A DNA stretch of 64,000 nucleotides from the NCBI RefSeq assembly GCF_004187715.1, contig NZ_QZWF01000017.1, positions 1-64,000 of the forward strand. The letters run 5' to 3'. Made by a program: the position numbers and the translations under genes. The stretch is from Streptomyces sp. F001. GTDB lineage: Bacteria; Actinomycetota; Actinomycetes; Streptomycetales; Streptomycetaceae. The notes beneath the pieces were generated by a model. The model had not been told where the DNA came from, searched no databases, and was given only the letters and a program-made list of their open reading frames with translations. Positions 40,782 through 52,143 of the stretch are shown here, piece after piece (position 1 is the first letter of the stretch; each line of letters starts with the position of its first letter).

Positions 40782-42056
40782 TCAGCTCTCCTGCGACAGC
40801 CGCTTGTTGAACTCGTCCTCGACCTGCGCCGCGGCCTCCGCCGGGGACTTACCGTTGAGGACGGCGGTCATGTAGGTCTTGATCGGGTTGGGCGCGTTCT
40901 CGACGGCGGCCCACTCCGGGATCAGCGGCGTGGTGCCACCGCCCGCGGCGGCCGGCGCAGCTGCCTCGGCGGGGGCGTTGCCCGCCAGGTTGGACTGGAG
41001 CGACTCCTTGTTCGGGATGACGCCGTTGAGCTTGGCCAGCTGGCCCTCGTACTTGTCCGACAGGGCGATCTTCAGGAACTCCTGGGCGAGCTCCTGCTTC
41101 TCGCTGCCCGCGGCGACCGCGAGGTTGGAGCCCCCGAGGAAGACGCCCTCGGGCTTGTCGGCCGTGTCACCGGGGATGGTGAAGTAGCCGATCTCCTTCT
41201 CGATCTTGGGGTTGGCCTCGACCGCGATGCCGGCCTCCCAGCCCATCGCGATGACGGCGCCGACGTTGCCCTTGGCGAAGACCTCGCCCTGCTGCGGGGT
41301 GGCCTCGTCCTTGTCCTTGGGCGCCTTGGAGAGGGCCTGGAACTTCTTGTACGTCTCCATGGCGGCGGCGACCTTCGGGTCGTCGAGGTTGGAGACGTAC
41401 TTGTCGCCTTCCTTCTTGACCAGTTCACCGCCCTCGCCGACGACGAGGCCGACGAAGTGGTACCAGTTCTGGCCGGGCAGGTAGATCGGCTCGGCGTCGG
41501 TCTTGTCGCCGATGGTCTTCAGGGCGTCGTAGAACTCGTCGCGGGTCTTGGGCGTGTCCTTGATGCCGGCGTCGGCCCAGACCTTCTTGTTGTACATGAC
41601 GACGCGGTTGGCGAAGTACCACGGCGCCGCGTACTGCTTGCCCTCGTAGACCGAGGAGTTGTTCAGGGCCTCGGTCCAGTCGGCGCCGATCTCCGACTTG
41701 AGGTCGGCGAGGTCGGCGAGGCCGCCGGTCTTGGCGTAGGCCGGGGTCTGGGTGTTGCCGATCTCGAAGACGTCCGGCGGGTTCTCCTCGGACAGGGCGG
41801 TGGTCAGCTTCTGCTGGATACCGTTCCACTGCTGGACCTCGAACTTGACCTTCGCCTTGGTCTTCTTCTCGAAGGCCGCGGCGACCTCCTTCTGCCACTG
41901 GTCGGGCGAGGAGCCGTCCATCACCCACACGGTGAGCGTCTGGCCCGCGTAGCCGTCCGCTCCGGTCTTGCCCTCGTCGCCGTTGTCGCCCCCGCACGCC
42001 GCAATGGAGACCATCATTGCCGCGACACCGATCGCGGATATCAGCTTGCGCTTCAC
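40782..42056 (-). CDS. dasA: Chitobiose-binding lipoprotein DasA
   Basis: This is a 424-residue extracytoplasmic solute-binding protein (family 1). The signal is VKRKLISAIGVAAMMVSIAAC with the lipobox Cys at residue 21. The mature part has QTLTVWVMDGSSPDQWQKEV, NPPDVFEIGNTQTPAYAKTGG, and GVFLGGSNLAVAAGS. It binds chitobiose for DasBC; in S. coelicolor its loss affects development on rich media. The GTG start at 42056 follows GGAGGGTGG. dre-like sites lie upstream, in the shared region with dasR. Confidence 0.96.
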   Translation of the reverse strand: MKRKLISAIGVAAMMVSIAACGGDNGDEGKTGADGYAGQTLTVWVMDGSSPDQWQKEVAAAFEKKTKAKVKFEVQQWNGIQQKLTTALSEENPPDVFEIGNTQTPAYAKTGGLADLADLKSEIGADWTEALNNSSVYEGKQYAAPWYFANRVVMYNKKVWADAGIKDTPKTRDEFYDALKTIGDKTDAEPIYLPGQNWYHFVGLVVGEGGELVKKEGDKYVSNLDDPKVAAAMETYKKFQALSKAPKDKDEATPQQGEVFAKGNVGAVIAMGWEAGIAVEANPKIEKEIGYFTIPGDTADKPEGVFLGGSNLAVAAGSEKQELAQEFLKIALSDKYEGQLAKLNGVIPNKESLQSNLAGNAPAEAAAPAAAGGGTTPLIPEWAAVENAPNPIKTYMTAVLNGKSPAEAAAQVEDEFNKRLSQES

Positions 42057-42136
42057 GCCACCCTCCTCAGGGATGCCACAAACCCCCCTCGTCCCCGCGG
42101 TGACTGACGTACCGCCCTGGGGCCGGGACCTGGACC

Positions 42137-42322
42137 AATGGTGTAGACCAGTACGGGGAGCTTGGCCCAGACCATAGGGCGTGTCAAGGGTCTCGTGTAG
42201 GGCCCGACCAGCCGTTATGGGACCTACATATGCAGGAACCTTTAAGTAAGAACCCGTCGAAAACAGCGACTCCACGCGGCACACTTCGGGTAGACCACTT
42301 GGACATGGTGGACTAGACCAAC
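42137..42322. promoter_or_regulatory. dre sites between dasA and dasR
   Basis: AATGGTGTAGACCAGT (42137-42152) matches the dre consensus at 14 of 16 bases and GGTGGACTAGACCAAC (42307-42322) at 12. An extra half-site TAGACCACT is at 42291-42299. The first is 81 bp from dasA and the second 128 bp from dasR, consistent with DasR controlling both sides. Confidence 0.8.
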
Positions 42323-42449
42323 GGAGGCGTCGACGGTATACAAGGGGATCACGGAACGTGCGGGGAACCTCGCGCGTGCAGCCGTGCCACGATGTGAGCC
42401 GTGACCGACGGACGTCCGTCGTGTCGTACAGGAGCCGGGAAGGCGGAGC

Positions 42450-43214
42450 ATGAGCACTGACGTCAGCAGTGCGGAGAACGAGAACGGGGCGCCCGTCCGT
42501 ACGGCGCGCGTGCCCAAGTACTACCGCCTGAAGAAGCACCTGCTCGACATGACGGAGACACTGCCGCCCGGCACGCCGGTCCCGCCCGAGCGCACCCTGG
42601 CCGCGGAGTTCGACACCTCCCGCACCACAGTGCGGCAGGCGCTGCAGGAGCTGGTGGTCGAGGGCCGGCTGGAGCGCATCCAGGGCAAGGGCACGTTCGT
42701 CGCCAAGCCGAAGGTGTCCCAGGCGCTGCAACTCACCTCGTACACCGAGGACATGCGCGCGCAGGGCCTGGAGCCGACCTCACAGCTGCTGGACATCGGC
42801 TACATCACCGCGGACGACACCCTCGCCGGCCTCCTCGACATCTCCCCCGGCGGACGCGTGCTGCGCATCGAGCGGCTGCGCATGGCCAACGGCGAGCCGA
42901 TGGCCATCGAGACGACCCACCTGAGCGCGAAGCGCTTTCCGGCGCTGCGCCGCAGCCTCGTCAAGTACACGTCCCTCTACACCGCCCTCGCCGAGGTGTA
43001 CGACGTCCATCTCGCGGAGGCCGAGGAGACCATCGAGACGTCGCTGGCGACTCCGCGGGAGGCGGGACTGCTCGGCACCGACGTGGGGCTGCCCATGCTG
43101 ATGCTGTCCCGGCACTCGCTGGACCGGGACGGGAAGCCGGTGGAGTGGGTGCGGTCGGTGTATCGCGGCGACCGCTACAAGTTCGTGGCGAGGTTGAAGC
43201 GTCCACAGGAGTAG
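42450..43214 (+). CDS. dasR: GntR/HutC-family regulator DasR
   Basis: This is a 254-residue regulator. Residues 20-90 form the GntR winged helix (PKYYRLKKHLLDM, PPERTLAAEFDTSRTTVRQAL, GRLERIQGKGTFVA). Residues 95-250 form the UTRA ligand domain (LTSYTEDMRAQGLEPTSQLL ... VEWVRSVYRGDRYKFVA). It binds dre sites and is released by glucosamine-6-phosphate. It controls chitin/GlcNAc use, development and antibiotic production. Start ATG at 42450. The sequence matches S. coelicolor DasR closely as I recall it. Confidence 0.96.
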   Translation: MSTDVSSAENENGAPVRTARVPKYYRLKKHLLDMTETLPPGTPVPPERTLAAEFDTSRTTVRQALQELVVEGRLERIQGKGTFVAKPKVSQALQLTSYTEDMRAQGLEPTSQLLDIGYITADDTLAGLLDISPGGRVLRIERLRMANGEPMAIETTHLSAKRFPALRRSLVKYTSLYTALAEVYDVHLAEAEETIETSLATPREAGLLGTDVGLPMLMLSRHSLDRDGKPVEWVRSVYRGDRYKFVARLKRPQE

Positions 43215-43288
43215 CGCTCAGGGTGTAGCGCAGATCACATTCCTGCCCTACGGTCCTCCCGTCATCGCATACGTCGGGAGGACCGCCC

Positions 43289-45433
<2,145 letters not shown>

Positions 45434-45703
45434 CGGGGTGCACTGGTACGTGCGGGAGCTGACTGACGAGTCGGCCTACGACCGCTATGTCGCGCACATC
45501 CGCAAGGACCGTCCGGGGGCGGAGGTACCGTCCCGACGGGAGTTCGAGCGAATGCGGACAGACCAGCAGGAAAAGGACCCACGGCAAGGCTTCCGATGCT
45601 GCTGAGTACCGATATGTGAACGGGGGGTTCCGGATGTGCGACACCGTGACCTAGATTGCCTGCGCATTACCCAGGTGATCAGTGAGGGGACGGAGTCCAC
45701 CAG

Positions 45704-45967
45704 ATGTCGCAAGCCCCAGAAGTGAACAGAGCGGCGGTGGTGACGCCGGTGCGCGTCGTCATCGCCCTCTGCCTCATAGCGCCCTTTGTGGCGATGCTGT
45801 GGGTCGGTTCGTACGCCAAGACCGACCCGGCCTTCATCGGCATCCCGTTCTTCTACTGGTACCAGATGGCCTGGGTGATCATCTCCACGGTTCTGACGAT
45901 GATCGCGTACCAGCTGTGGCAGCGTGACCAGCGCGCCCGCAAGTCCGAGAGGGGTGCCGGGTCATGA
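45704..45967 (+). CDS. DUF3311 small membrane subunit of the MctP permease
   Basis: This is an 87-residue protein with two membrane helices (VRVVIALCLIAPFVAMLWVG and MAWVIISTVLTMIAYQLW) joined by KTDPAFIGIPFFYWYQ, the DUF3311 signature. It is coupled to the SSS permease by an ATGA overlap. DUF3311 plus SSS pairs form solute:sodium or monocarboxylate symporters in actinomycetes and proteobacteria. Confidence 0.9.
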   Translation: MSQAPEVNRAAVVTPVRVVIALCLIAPFVAMLWVGSYAKTDPAFIGIPFFYWYQMAWVIISTVLTMIAYQLWQRDQRARKSERGAGS

Positions 45968-47574
45968 AGGACGGCGTGAACGGCGTCGCACTCGCCGTCT
46001 TCATCCTCTTCTTCGTCGCCGTGACGGTCATGGGCTTCCTGGCCTCGCGCTGGCGCAGGGCGGAGAACGAGCACAGCCTCGACGAATGGGGTCTGGGCGG
46101 CCGGTCGTTCGGCACCTGGATCACCTGGTTCCTGCTCGGCGGTGACCTCTACACCGCCTATACGTTCGTGGCGGTCCCGGCGGCGATCTACGCGGCGGGC
46201 GCGGCCGGCTTCTTCGCCGTGCCCTACACGATCCTCATCTACCCGATGATGTTCGTCTTCCTGCCGCGGCTGTGGTCGGTCTCGCACAAGCACGGGTACG
46301 TCACCACCTCGGACTTCGTCCGCGGCCGCTTCGGCTCCAAGAGCCTGTCGCTGGCGGTGGCGGTGACCGGCATCCTCGCCACGATGCCGTACATCGCGCT
46401 CCAGCTGGTCGGCATCCAGGCCGTGCTGGACGTCCTGGGCGTCGGCGGCGGCGAGAACACGCACTGGTTCATCAAGGACCTGCCGCTGCTGATCGCCTTC
46501 GGTGTGCTGGCCGCCTACACGTACTCGTCGGGTCTGCGCGCGCCGGCCCTGATCGCGTTCGTGAAGGACACGCTGATCTACCTCGTCATCGCCGTCGCGA
46601 TCATCTACATCCCGATCAAGCTGGGCGGCTTCGACGACATCTTCGCCGCGGCGAGCGACAAGTACACGGAAGCGGGCGCGGGCGGGCTCGTCCCGGCCGG
46701 CGGCTCGCAGTGGACGTACGCCACCCTGGCGCTGGGCTCGGCGCTCGCGCTGTTCATGTACCCGCACAGCGTGACGGCCGTGCTGTCCAGCCGCAGCCGG
46801 GACGTCATCCGCCGCAACTCCACGATCCTGCCGCTGTACTCGCTGATGCTCGGCCTGCTCGGCCTGCTCGGTTTCATGGCGATCGCGGCCGGCATCAAGG
46901 TGGAGAACGGCCAGCTGGCGATCCCCCAGCTCTTCGAGAACATGTTCCCGGACTGGTTCACGGGTGTCGCCTTCGCGGCGATCGGCATCGGCGCGCTGGT
47001 GCCGGCGGCGATCATGTCGATCGCGGCGGCCAACCTCTTCACCCGGAACATCTACAAGGACTTCCTGAAGCCGGACGCCACGCCCGCACAGGAGACCAAG
47101 GTCTCCAAGCTGGTGTCCCTGCTGGTAAAGGTGGGCGCGCTGATCTTCGTCCTCGGCATGGACAAGACGGTCGCGATCAACTTCCAGCTCCTGGGCGGCA
47201 TCTGGATCCTGCAGACCTTCCCGGCCCTGGTCGGCGGTCTGTTCACCCGCTGGTTCCACCGCTGGGCGCTGCTCGCCGGCTGGGCGGTCGGCATGATCTA
47301 CGGCACGGTCGCCGCGTACGGTGTGGCCTCGCCGACGCAGAAGCACTTCGGCGGCTCGTCTGCGGAGATCCCGGGGATCGGGGAGATCGGGTACATCGGC
47401 CTGACGGCGTTCGTCCTGAACCTGGTCGTGACGGTGGTCCTCACCTTCGCCCTGAAGGCGGCGAAGGCCCCCGAGGGCGTGGACGAGACCAGCCCGGAGG
47501 ACTACACGGGTGAGGCGGGCGACCCGGGGGTGAAGGTGGAGCTGCCGCCGGCAACTGCCGGCTCCGCTCACTGA
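45964..47574 (+). CDS. Monocarboxylate permease, sodium:solute symporter family (MctP-like)
   Basis: This is a 536-residue SSS transporter with about 13 spans. Motifs include RSFGTWITWFLLGGDLYTAYTFVAVPA, YVTTSDFVRGRFGSKSLSLAV (shown in part), and SALALFMYPHSVTAVLSSRSRDVIRRN. The C-terminal tail is acidic. It resembles MctP, which takes up lactate, pyruvate and short-chain acids. It is cotranslated with the DUF3311 gene. Location after cstA suggests a block for carboxylate uptake. A strong hairpin follows. Confidence 0.9.
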   Translation: MKDGVNGVALAVFILFFVAVTVMGFLASRWRRAENEHSLDEWGLGGRSFGTWITWFLLGGDLYTAYTFVAVPAAIYAAGAAGFFAVPYTILIYPMMFVFLPRLWSVSHKHGYVTTSDFVRGRFGSKSLSLAVAVTGILATMPYIALQLVGIQAVLDVLGVGGGENTHWFIKDLPLLIAFGVLAAYTYSSGLRAPALIAFVKDTLIYLVIAVAIIYIPIKLGGFDDIFAAASDKYTEAGAGGLVPAGGSQWTYATLALGSALALFMYPHSVTAVLSSRSRDVIRRNSTILPLYSLMLGLLGLLGFMAIAAGIKVENGQLAIPQLFENMFPDWFTGVAFAAIGIGALVPAAIMSIAAANLFTRNIYKDFLKPDATPAQETKVSKLVSLLVKVGALIFVLGMDKTVAINFQLLGGIWILQTFPALVGGLFTRWFHRWALLAGWAVGMIYGTVAAYGVASPTQKHFGGSSAEIPGIGEIGYIGLTAFVLNLVVTVVLTFALKAAKAPEGVDETSPEDYTGEAGDPGVKVELPPATAGSAH

Positions 47575-47589
47575 CCACACGAAACCCCC

Positions 47590-47626
47590 AGCGGGCCGCC
47601 GAGAGCAAGAAACTCGGCGGCCCGCT
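47590..47626 (+). terminator. Terminator of the permease operon
   Basis: AGCGGGCCGCCGAG (47590-47603) pairs perfectly with CTCGGCGGCCCGCT (47613-47626) over a 9-base loop, 16 bp after the permease stop. Confidence 0.85.
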
Positions 47627-47653
47627 GTCTACCCCTCCGGCACACTCGCCTTC

Positions 47654-48157
47654 ATGGACATCACGATCCGGCAGGCAGTGCCCGACGAGTACGAGCTCAT
47701 CGGCGAGATCACCGCCCAGGCCTACCTCCAGGACGGCCTCCTCGACTTCGGCGAGAGCGACGAGTACCTCGTCGAACTGAAAGACGTGGCCAAGCGAGCC
47801 GCCGCAGACGTCCTGGTCGCCGTGGCGGACGGGCACGTCCTGGGCGGCGTGACCTTCGTACCGTCCGGCGGTCCCATGGCCGACATCGCGGGCCCCGGCG
47901 AAGCCGAGATACGCATGCTGGCCGTGGCCCAGGAGGCGCGAGGCCGCGGCGCCGGCGAGGCCCTCGTCCGCACCTGCACAGCCCGTGCACGGGCCACCGA
48001 CGGCTGCACCCGCATCGTCCTGTCGACCCAGCGCACCATGCACACCGCCCACCGGATCTACGAACGCCTGGGCTTCGTCCGTACACCAGAGCGGGACTGG
48101 AATCCGGTCCCGCACCTCGACGACATCACTCTCCTCACCTACCAGTTGACGCTCTGA
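47654..48157 (+). CDS. GNAT family N-acetyltransferase
   Basis: This is a 167-residue GNAT enzyme. MDITIRQAVPDEYELIGEIT opens the fold, and motif A is IRMLAVAQEARGRGAGEALVRTC (RGRGAG pyrophosphate loop). TQRTMHTAHRIYERLGFVRTPERDW closes it. The substrate is unknown. The ATG at 47654 is 80 bp after the permease stop, beyond a terminator. It sits upstream of the riboswitch of the nrd operon. Confidence 0.9.
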   Translation: MDITIRQAVPDEYELIGEITAQAYLQDGLLDFGESDEYLVELKDVAKRAAADVLVAVADGHVLGGVTFVPSGGPMADIAGPGEAEIRMLAVAQEARGRGAGEALVRTCTARARATDGCTRIVLSTQRTMHTAHRIYERLGFVRTPERDWNPVPHLDDITLLTYQLTL

Positions 48158-48204
48158 AACCAGCGGGACACAACATCTGGTGGTGCTCCGCGAACCCGGC
48201 ACAA

Positions 48205-48345
48205 GATGTATGCTCATGCTCGCTGTCGCCGCAGGGGAATCCGGTGCGAATCCGGAACTGTCCCGCAACGGTGTACTCGTACACGTATGCCCGCATGCCG
48301 TCGTACGAGAGTCAGTCCGAGGACCTGCCGACAGTGCGCCCGGCC
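48205..48345 (+). promoter_or_regulatory. Cobalamin (B12) riboswitch upstream of nrdA
   Basis: The leader contains the B12-box elements in order: AGGGGAATCCGGTGCGAATC (48233-48252, core J6/3 region), CCCGCAACGGTG (48264-48275), and AGTCAGTCCGAGGACCTGCC (48310-48329). It ends about 125 bp before the nrdA start. S. coelicolor nrdABS is known to be repressed by coenzyme B12 through such a riboswitch, so that class II RNR is used when B12 is present. Boundaries are approximate. Confidence 0.92.
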
Positions 48346-48469
48346 ATCCGGCCCGGGTGCCATGACGTCCGGGCCTCGTGGAATGGGCCGGTGGACGCGA
48401 CGCCGTGTGCGCTCGTGAGCTGCCCCCTGCCCTCCGCAAGGCCCTGTGCCGAGCGAGGGAGAGCCCCAC

Positions 48470-50827
48470 GTGACCATCGCGCCAGCCGAACCGGCCTCAG
48501 CGACTCCGGCGGAGACCGACGGTCCCGGAGCCGCACTGCTGCGGACCCTGACCGAGCTGACCGCCGACCTCCCCGACGCCGACCCCGGACGGGTCGCCGC
48601 CGCCGCGCTGCGCGGCCGGTCCTCCCGGGCGGACGACACGGAGCTGCGCGAGCTGGCCACCGAGGCGGCCGCCGGCCTCATCTCCGAGGACCCCGCCTAC
48701 TCCCGGCTGGCCGCCCGCCTGCTGACGATCAGCATCGCCGCCGAGGCCGCCTCCCAGGGCGTCACGTCCTTCACCGAGTCCGTCGCCGTAGGACACCGCG
48801 AGGGCCTGATCGCCGACCGCACCGCCGAGTTCGTGCGCATCCACGCCGACCGCCTCGACGCCCTCGTCGACCCCGAAGCCGACGACCGCTTCGGCTACTT
48901 CGGCCTGCGCACCCTGCACAGCCGCTATCTCCTCCGGCATCCCCACACGCGCAAGGTCGTCGAGACGCCCCAGCACTTCCTGCTGCGCGTCGCCGCCGGC
49001 CTCGCCGAGGACGACACGATCCGCTCCGTGGACGAAGTCGCCGCGCTCTACCGGCTCATGAGCCGCCTCGACTACCTCCCGTCCTCCCCCACGCTCTTCA
49101 ACTCCGGTACGCGACACCCCCAGATGTCGTCCTGCTACCTCCTCGACTCCCCCAATGACGAGCTGGACTCCATCTACGACCGCTACCACCAGGTCGCCCG
49201 CCTCTCCAAGCACGCCGGCGGCATCGGCATCGCGTACTCCCGCATCCGCTCCCGCGGCTCCCTGATCCGCGGCACGAACGGCCACTCCAACGGCATCGTC
49301 CCGTTCCTGAAGACCCTCGACGCCTCGGTCGCCGCGGTGAACCAGGGCGGGCGGCGCAAGGGCGCGGCGGCGGTCTACCTGGAGACCTGGCACTCCGACA
49401 TCGAGGAGTTCCTGGAGCTGCGTGACAACACCGGCGAGGACGCCCGGCGCACCCACAACCTCAACCTCGCGCACTGGATCCCGGACGAGTTCATGCGCCG
49501 GGTCGACGCCGACGAGCAGTGGTCGCTGTTCTCGCCGTCCGACGTGCCCGAGCTGGTCGACCTGTGGGGCGAGGAGTTCGACGCGGCGTACCGCAGGGCG
49601 GAGGCAGCAGGACTCGCCAAGAAGACCATCCCGGCCCGTGACCTCTACGGCCGGATGATGCGCACCCTCGCGCAGACCGGCAACGGCTGGATGACCTTCA
49701 AGGACGCCGCCAACCGCACCGCCAACCAGACCGCCGAGCCGGGTCACGTGGTCCACTCCTCCAACCTCTGCACGGAGATCCTGGAGGTCACCGACGACGG
49801 GGAGACGGCGGTCTGCAACCTGGGTTCGGTCAACCTGGGCGCCTTCGCCGACCCGGCGACCGGCGGCATCGACTGGGAGCGGCTGGACGCCACCGTCCGT
49901 ACCGCCGTCACCTTCCTCGACCGCGTCGTGGACATCAACTTCTACCCGACCGAGCAGGCGGGCCGGTCCAACGCCAAGTGGCGTCCGGTCGGCCTCGGCG
50001 CGATGGGCCTGCAGGACGTCTTCTTCAAGCTGCGCCTGCCCTTCGACTCACCCGAGGCCAAGGCCCTCTCCACCCGCATCGCCGAGCGCATCATGCTCGC
50101 CGCGTACGAGGCCTCCGCCGACCTGGCCGAGCAGGGCGGCCCGCTGCCGGCCTGGCAGAAGACCCGTACCGCGAAGGGTGTTCTGCACCCCGACCACTAC
50201 GGCGTCGAGCCGGCCTGGCCGGAGCGCTGGGCGGCGCTGCGGGCGCGTATCGCCGAAACGGGCCTGCGCAACTCCCTGCTCCTGGCCATCGCGCCCACCG
50301 CCACGATCGCCTCGATCGCCGGTGTGTACGAATGCATCGAGCCGCAGGTGTCGAACCTCTTCAAGCGCGAGACGCTGTCCGGCGAGTTCCTCCAGGTCAA
50401 CTCGTATCTGGTGCAGGACCTCAAGGACCTCGGCGTCTGGGACGCCCGCACCCGTGAGGCGCTGCGCGAGGCGAACGGCTCGGTACAGGACTTCGCCTGG
50501 ATCCCCGAGGACGTACGGCGGCTCTACCGCACGGCGTGGGAGATCCCGCAGCGCGGCCTGATCGACATGGCGGCCGCCCGCACGCCGTTCCTGGACCAGT
50601 CCCAGTCGCTGAACCTGTTCATGGAGACGCCGACCATCGGCAAACTCTCCTCGATGTACGCGTACGCCTGGAAGCAGGGCCTGAAGACGACGTACTACCT
50701 CCGCTCCCGCCCGGCGACCCGCATCGCCCGCGCAGCGGGGGCCACCGCCCCTGTACAGCAGCCGGCCCCCGACGAGGCGGTCGCCTGCTCCCTGGAAAAC
50801 CCCGAGTCCTGCGAGGCCTGTCAGTGA
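48470..50827 (+). CDS. nrdA: Class Ia ribonucleotide reductase, alpha subunit
   Basis: This is a 785-residue NrdA. The catalytic cysteines are visible in QMSSCYLLDSP (thiol pair 1), SSNLCTEI (radical Cys) and AVCNLGSVNLG (thiol pair 2); PTATIASIAGVYECIEP is near the C-terminal part of the barrel. The tail SLENPESCEACQ supplies the regenerating Cys pair. It reduces ribonucleoside diphosphates with NrdB. The GTG at 48470 has GGGAG 7 bp upstream; a GTG at 48446 is the alternative. The stop overlaps the nrdB ATG (TGATG). Transcription is under the B12 riboswitch. Confidence 0.95.
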   Translation: MTIAPAEPASATPAETDGPGAALLRTLTELTADLPDADPGRVAAAALRGRSSRADDTELRELATEAAAGLISEDPAYSRLAARLLTISIAAEAASQGVTSFTESVAVGHREGLIADRTAEFVRIHADRLDALVDPEADDRFGYFGLRTLHSRYLLRHPHTRKVVETPQHFLLRVAAGLAEDDTIRSVDEVAALYRLMSRLDYLPSSPTLFNSGTRHPQMSSCYLLDSPNDELDSIYDRYHQVARLSKHAGGIGIAYSRIRSRGSLIRGTNGHSNGIVPFLKTLDASVAAVNQGGRRKGAAAVYLETWHSDIEEFLELRDNTGEDARRTHNLNLAHWIPDEFMRRVDADEQWSLFSPSDVPELVDLWGEEFDAAYRRAEAAGLAKKTIPARDLYGRMMRTLAQTGNGWMTFKDAANRTANQTAEPGHVVHSSNLCTEILEVTDDGETAVCNLGSVNLGAFADPATGGIDWERLDATVRTAVTFLDRVVDINFYPTEQAGRSNAKWRPVGLGAMGLQDVFFKLRLPFDSPEAKALSTRIAERIMLAAYEASADLAEQGGPLPAWQKTRTAKGVLHPDHYGVEPAWPERWAALRARIAETGLRNSLLLAIAPTATIASIAGVYECIEPQVSNLFKRETLSGEFLQVNSYLVQDLKDLGVWDARTREALREANGSVQDFAWIPEDVRRLYRTAWEIPQRGLIDMAAARTPFLDQSQSLNLFMETPTIGKLSSMYAYAWKQGLKTTYYLRSRPATRIARAAGATAPVQQPAPDEAVACSLENPESCEACQ

Positions 50828-51894
50828 TGCCCACCCGCCACCCGACCACCACCCCAGGAGGACGGCGCTTCGCGCCGACAGCAATGATCCGTAATCAGAA
50901 CCTCCTCGACCCGGGCTTCGAGCTGACCCTGCGCCCCATGCGCTACCCGGACTTCTACGAGCGCTACCGGGACGCCATCAAGAACACCTGGACCGTGGAG
51001 GAGGTCGACCTCCATTCGGATGTGTCGGATCTCGCCGAACTGTCACAGGGTGAGCAGCACCTGATCGGCCGTCTGGTCGCCTTCTTCGCGACGGGCGACT
51101 CGATCGTGGCCAACAACCTGGTGCTGACGCTCTACAAGCACATCAACTCCCCCGAGGCCCGGCTGTACCTGAGCCGTCAGCTCTTCGAGGAGGCCGTCCA
51201 CGTCCAGTTCTACCTGACGCTGCTGGACACCTACCTCCCCGACCCGGAGGACCGCGCGGCGGCCTTCGCTGCGGTCGAGAACATCCCCTCCATCCGCGAG
51301 AAGGCCGAGTTCTGCTTCAAGTGGATGGACTCGGTGGAGTCGATCGACCGCCTGGAGACACAGGCCGACCGCCGCCGCTTCCTGCTCAACCTCATCTGCT
51401 TCGCCGCATGCATCGAGGGCCTGTTCTTCTACGGCGCCTTCGCCTACGTCTACTGGTTCCGCAGCCGGGGCCTGCTGCACGGCCTGGCCACCGGCACCAA
51501 CTGGGTGTTCCGTGACGAGACGATGCACATGAGCTTCGCCTTCGACGTCGTGGACACCGTCCGCAAGGAGGAGCCGGAGCTGTTCGACGACGCACTCCAG
51601 CAGCAGGTCACCGACATGCTGCTGGAGGCCGTCGAGGCCGAGCTGCAGTTCGCGCGCGACCTGTGCGGTGACGGCCTCCCGGGCATGAACACCGACTCGA
51701 TGCGGCAGTACCTGGAGTGCGTCGCCGACCAGCGCCTCACGCGCCTCGGCTTCGCCCCGGTGTACGGCTCCGAGAACCCCTTCTCCTTCATGGAGCTCCA
51801 GGGGGTTCAGGAGCTCACCAACTTCTTCGAGCGGCGTCCCTCGGCGTACCAGGTGGCGGTGGAGGGCACCGTGGACCTGGACGAGGACTTCTGA
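50827..51894 (+). CDS. nrdB: Class Ia ribonucleotide reductase, beta subunit
   Basis: This is a 355-residue NrdB. The di-iron ligands and radical Tyr lie in RQLFEEAVHVQFYLTLLDTY (E..H...Y as in E. coli E115/H118/Y122) and the second set in FRDETMHMSFAFD. It makes the tyrosyl radical for NrdA. The ATG at 50827 overlaps the nrdA stop; an in-frame ATG at 50884 (MIRNQNLL) could also be used. The last 88 bp overlap an antisense small membrane protein gene. Confidence 0.95.
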   Translation: MPTRHPTTTPGGRRFAPTAMIRNQNLLDPGFELTLRPMRYPDFYERYRDAIKNTWTVEEVDLHSDVSDLAELSQGEQHLIGRLVAFFATGDSIVANNLVLTLYKHINSPEARLYLSRQLFEEAVHVQFYLTLLDTYLPDPEDRAAAFAAVENIPSIREKAEFCFKWMDSVESIDRLETQADRRRFLLNLICFAACIEGLFFYGAFAYVYWFRSRGLLHGLATGTNWVFRDETMHMSFAFDVVDTVRKEEPELFDDALQQQVTDMLLEAVEAELQFARDLCGDGLPGMNTDSMRQYLECVADQRLTRLGFAPVYGSENPFSFMELQGVQELTNFFERRPSAYQVAVEGTVDLDEDF

Positions 51895-52064
51895 TCCTCC
51901 TTCTCCCTGTGGTGGTCCTGGGCCTCCCTGAGCTCTCGGTCGACGCGCCGGTCGTGCGCGATGCCGATCAGCGCGGGGAGGACCATGATCGCGAAGAGCG
52001 CGAGAACGGCCAGCATTCCGATCAGGGCTTCGATCTGGTTCGTGTTCATGAACACCACTGTCAC
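51807..52064 (-). CDS. Small membrane protein antisense to the nrdB 3' end
   Basis: This is an 85-residue protein with one transmembrane helix near the start (IEALIGMLAVLALFAIMVLP), then a charged stretch IGIAHDRRVDRELREAQDHHREKEDQK and a Ser-rich tail. The GTG at 52064 is chosen because AAGGAG lies 8 bp upstream. The last 88 bp are antisense to nrdB. The helix-then-charged pattern and ribosome site support coding. It is divergent from the nrdS-like gene; function unknown. Confidence 0.6.
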   Translation of the reverse strand: MTVVFMNTNQIEALIGMLAVLALFAIMVLPALIGIAHDRRVDRELREAQDHHREKEDQKSSSRSTVPSTATWYAEGRRSKKLVSS

Positions 52065-52143
52065 GCCGGATACTCCTTACCAACAGTGGCAGGTCTGCCG
52101 TAGACCCTCGAATTACTGCCACCCCTGAGGCACACTGGGAGGC

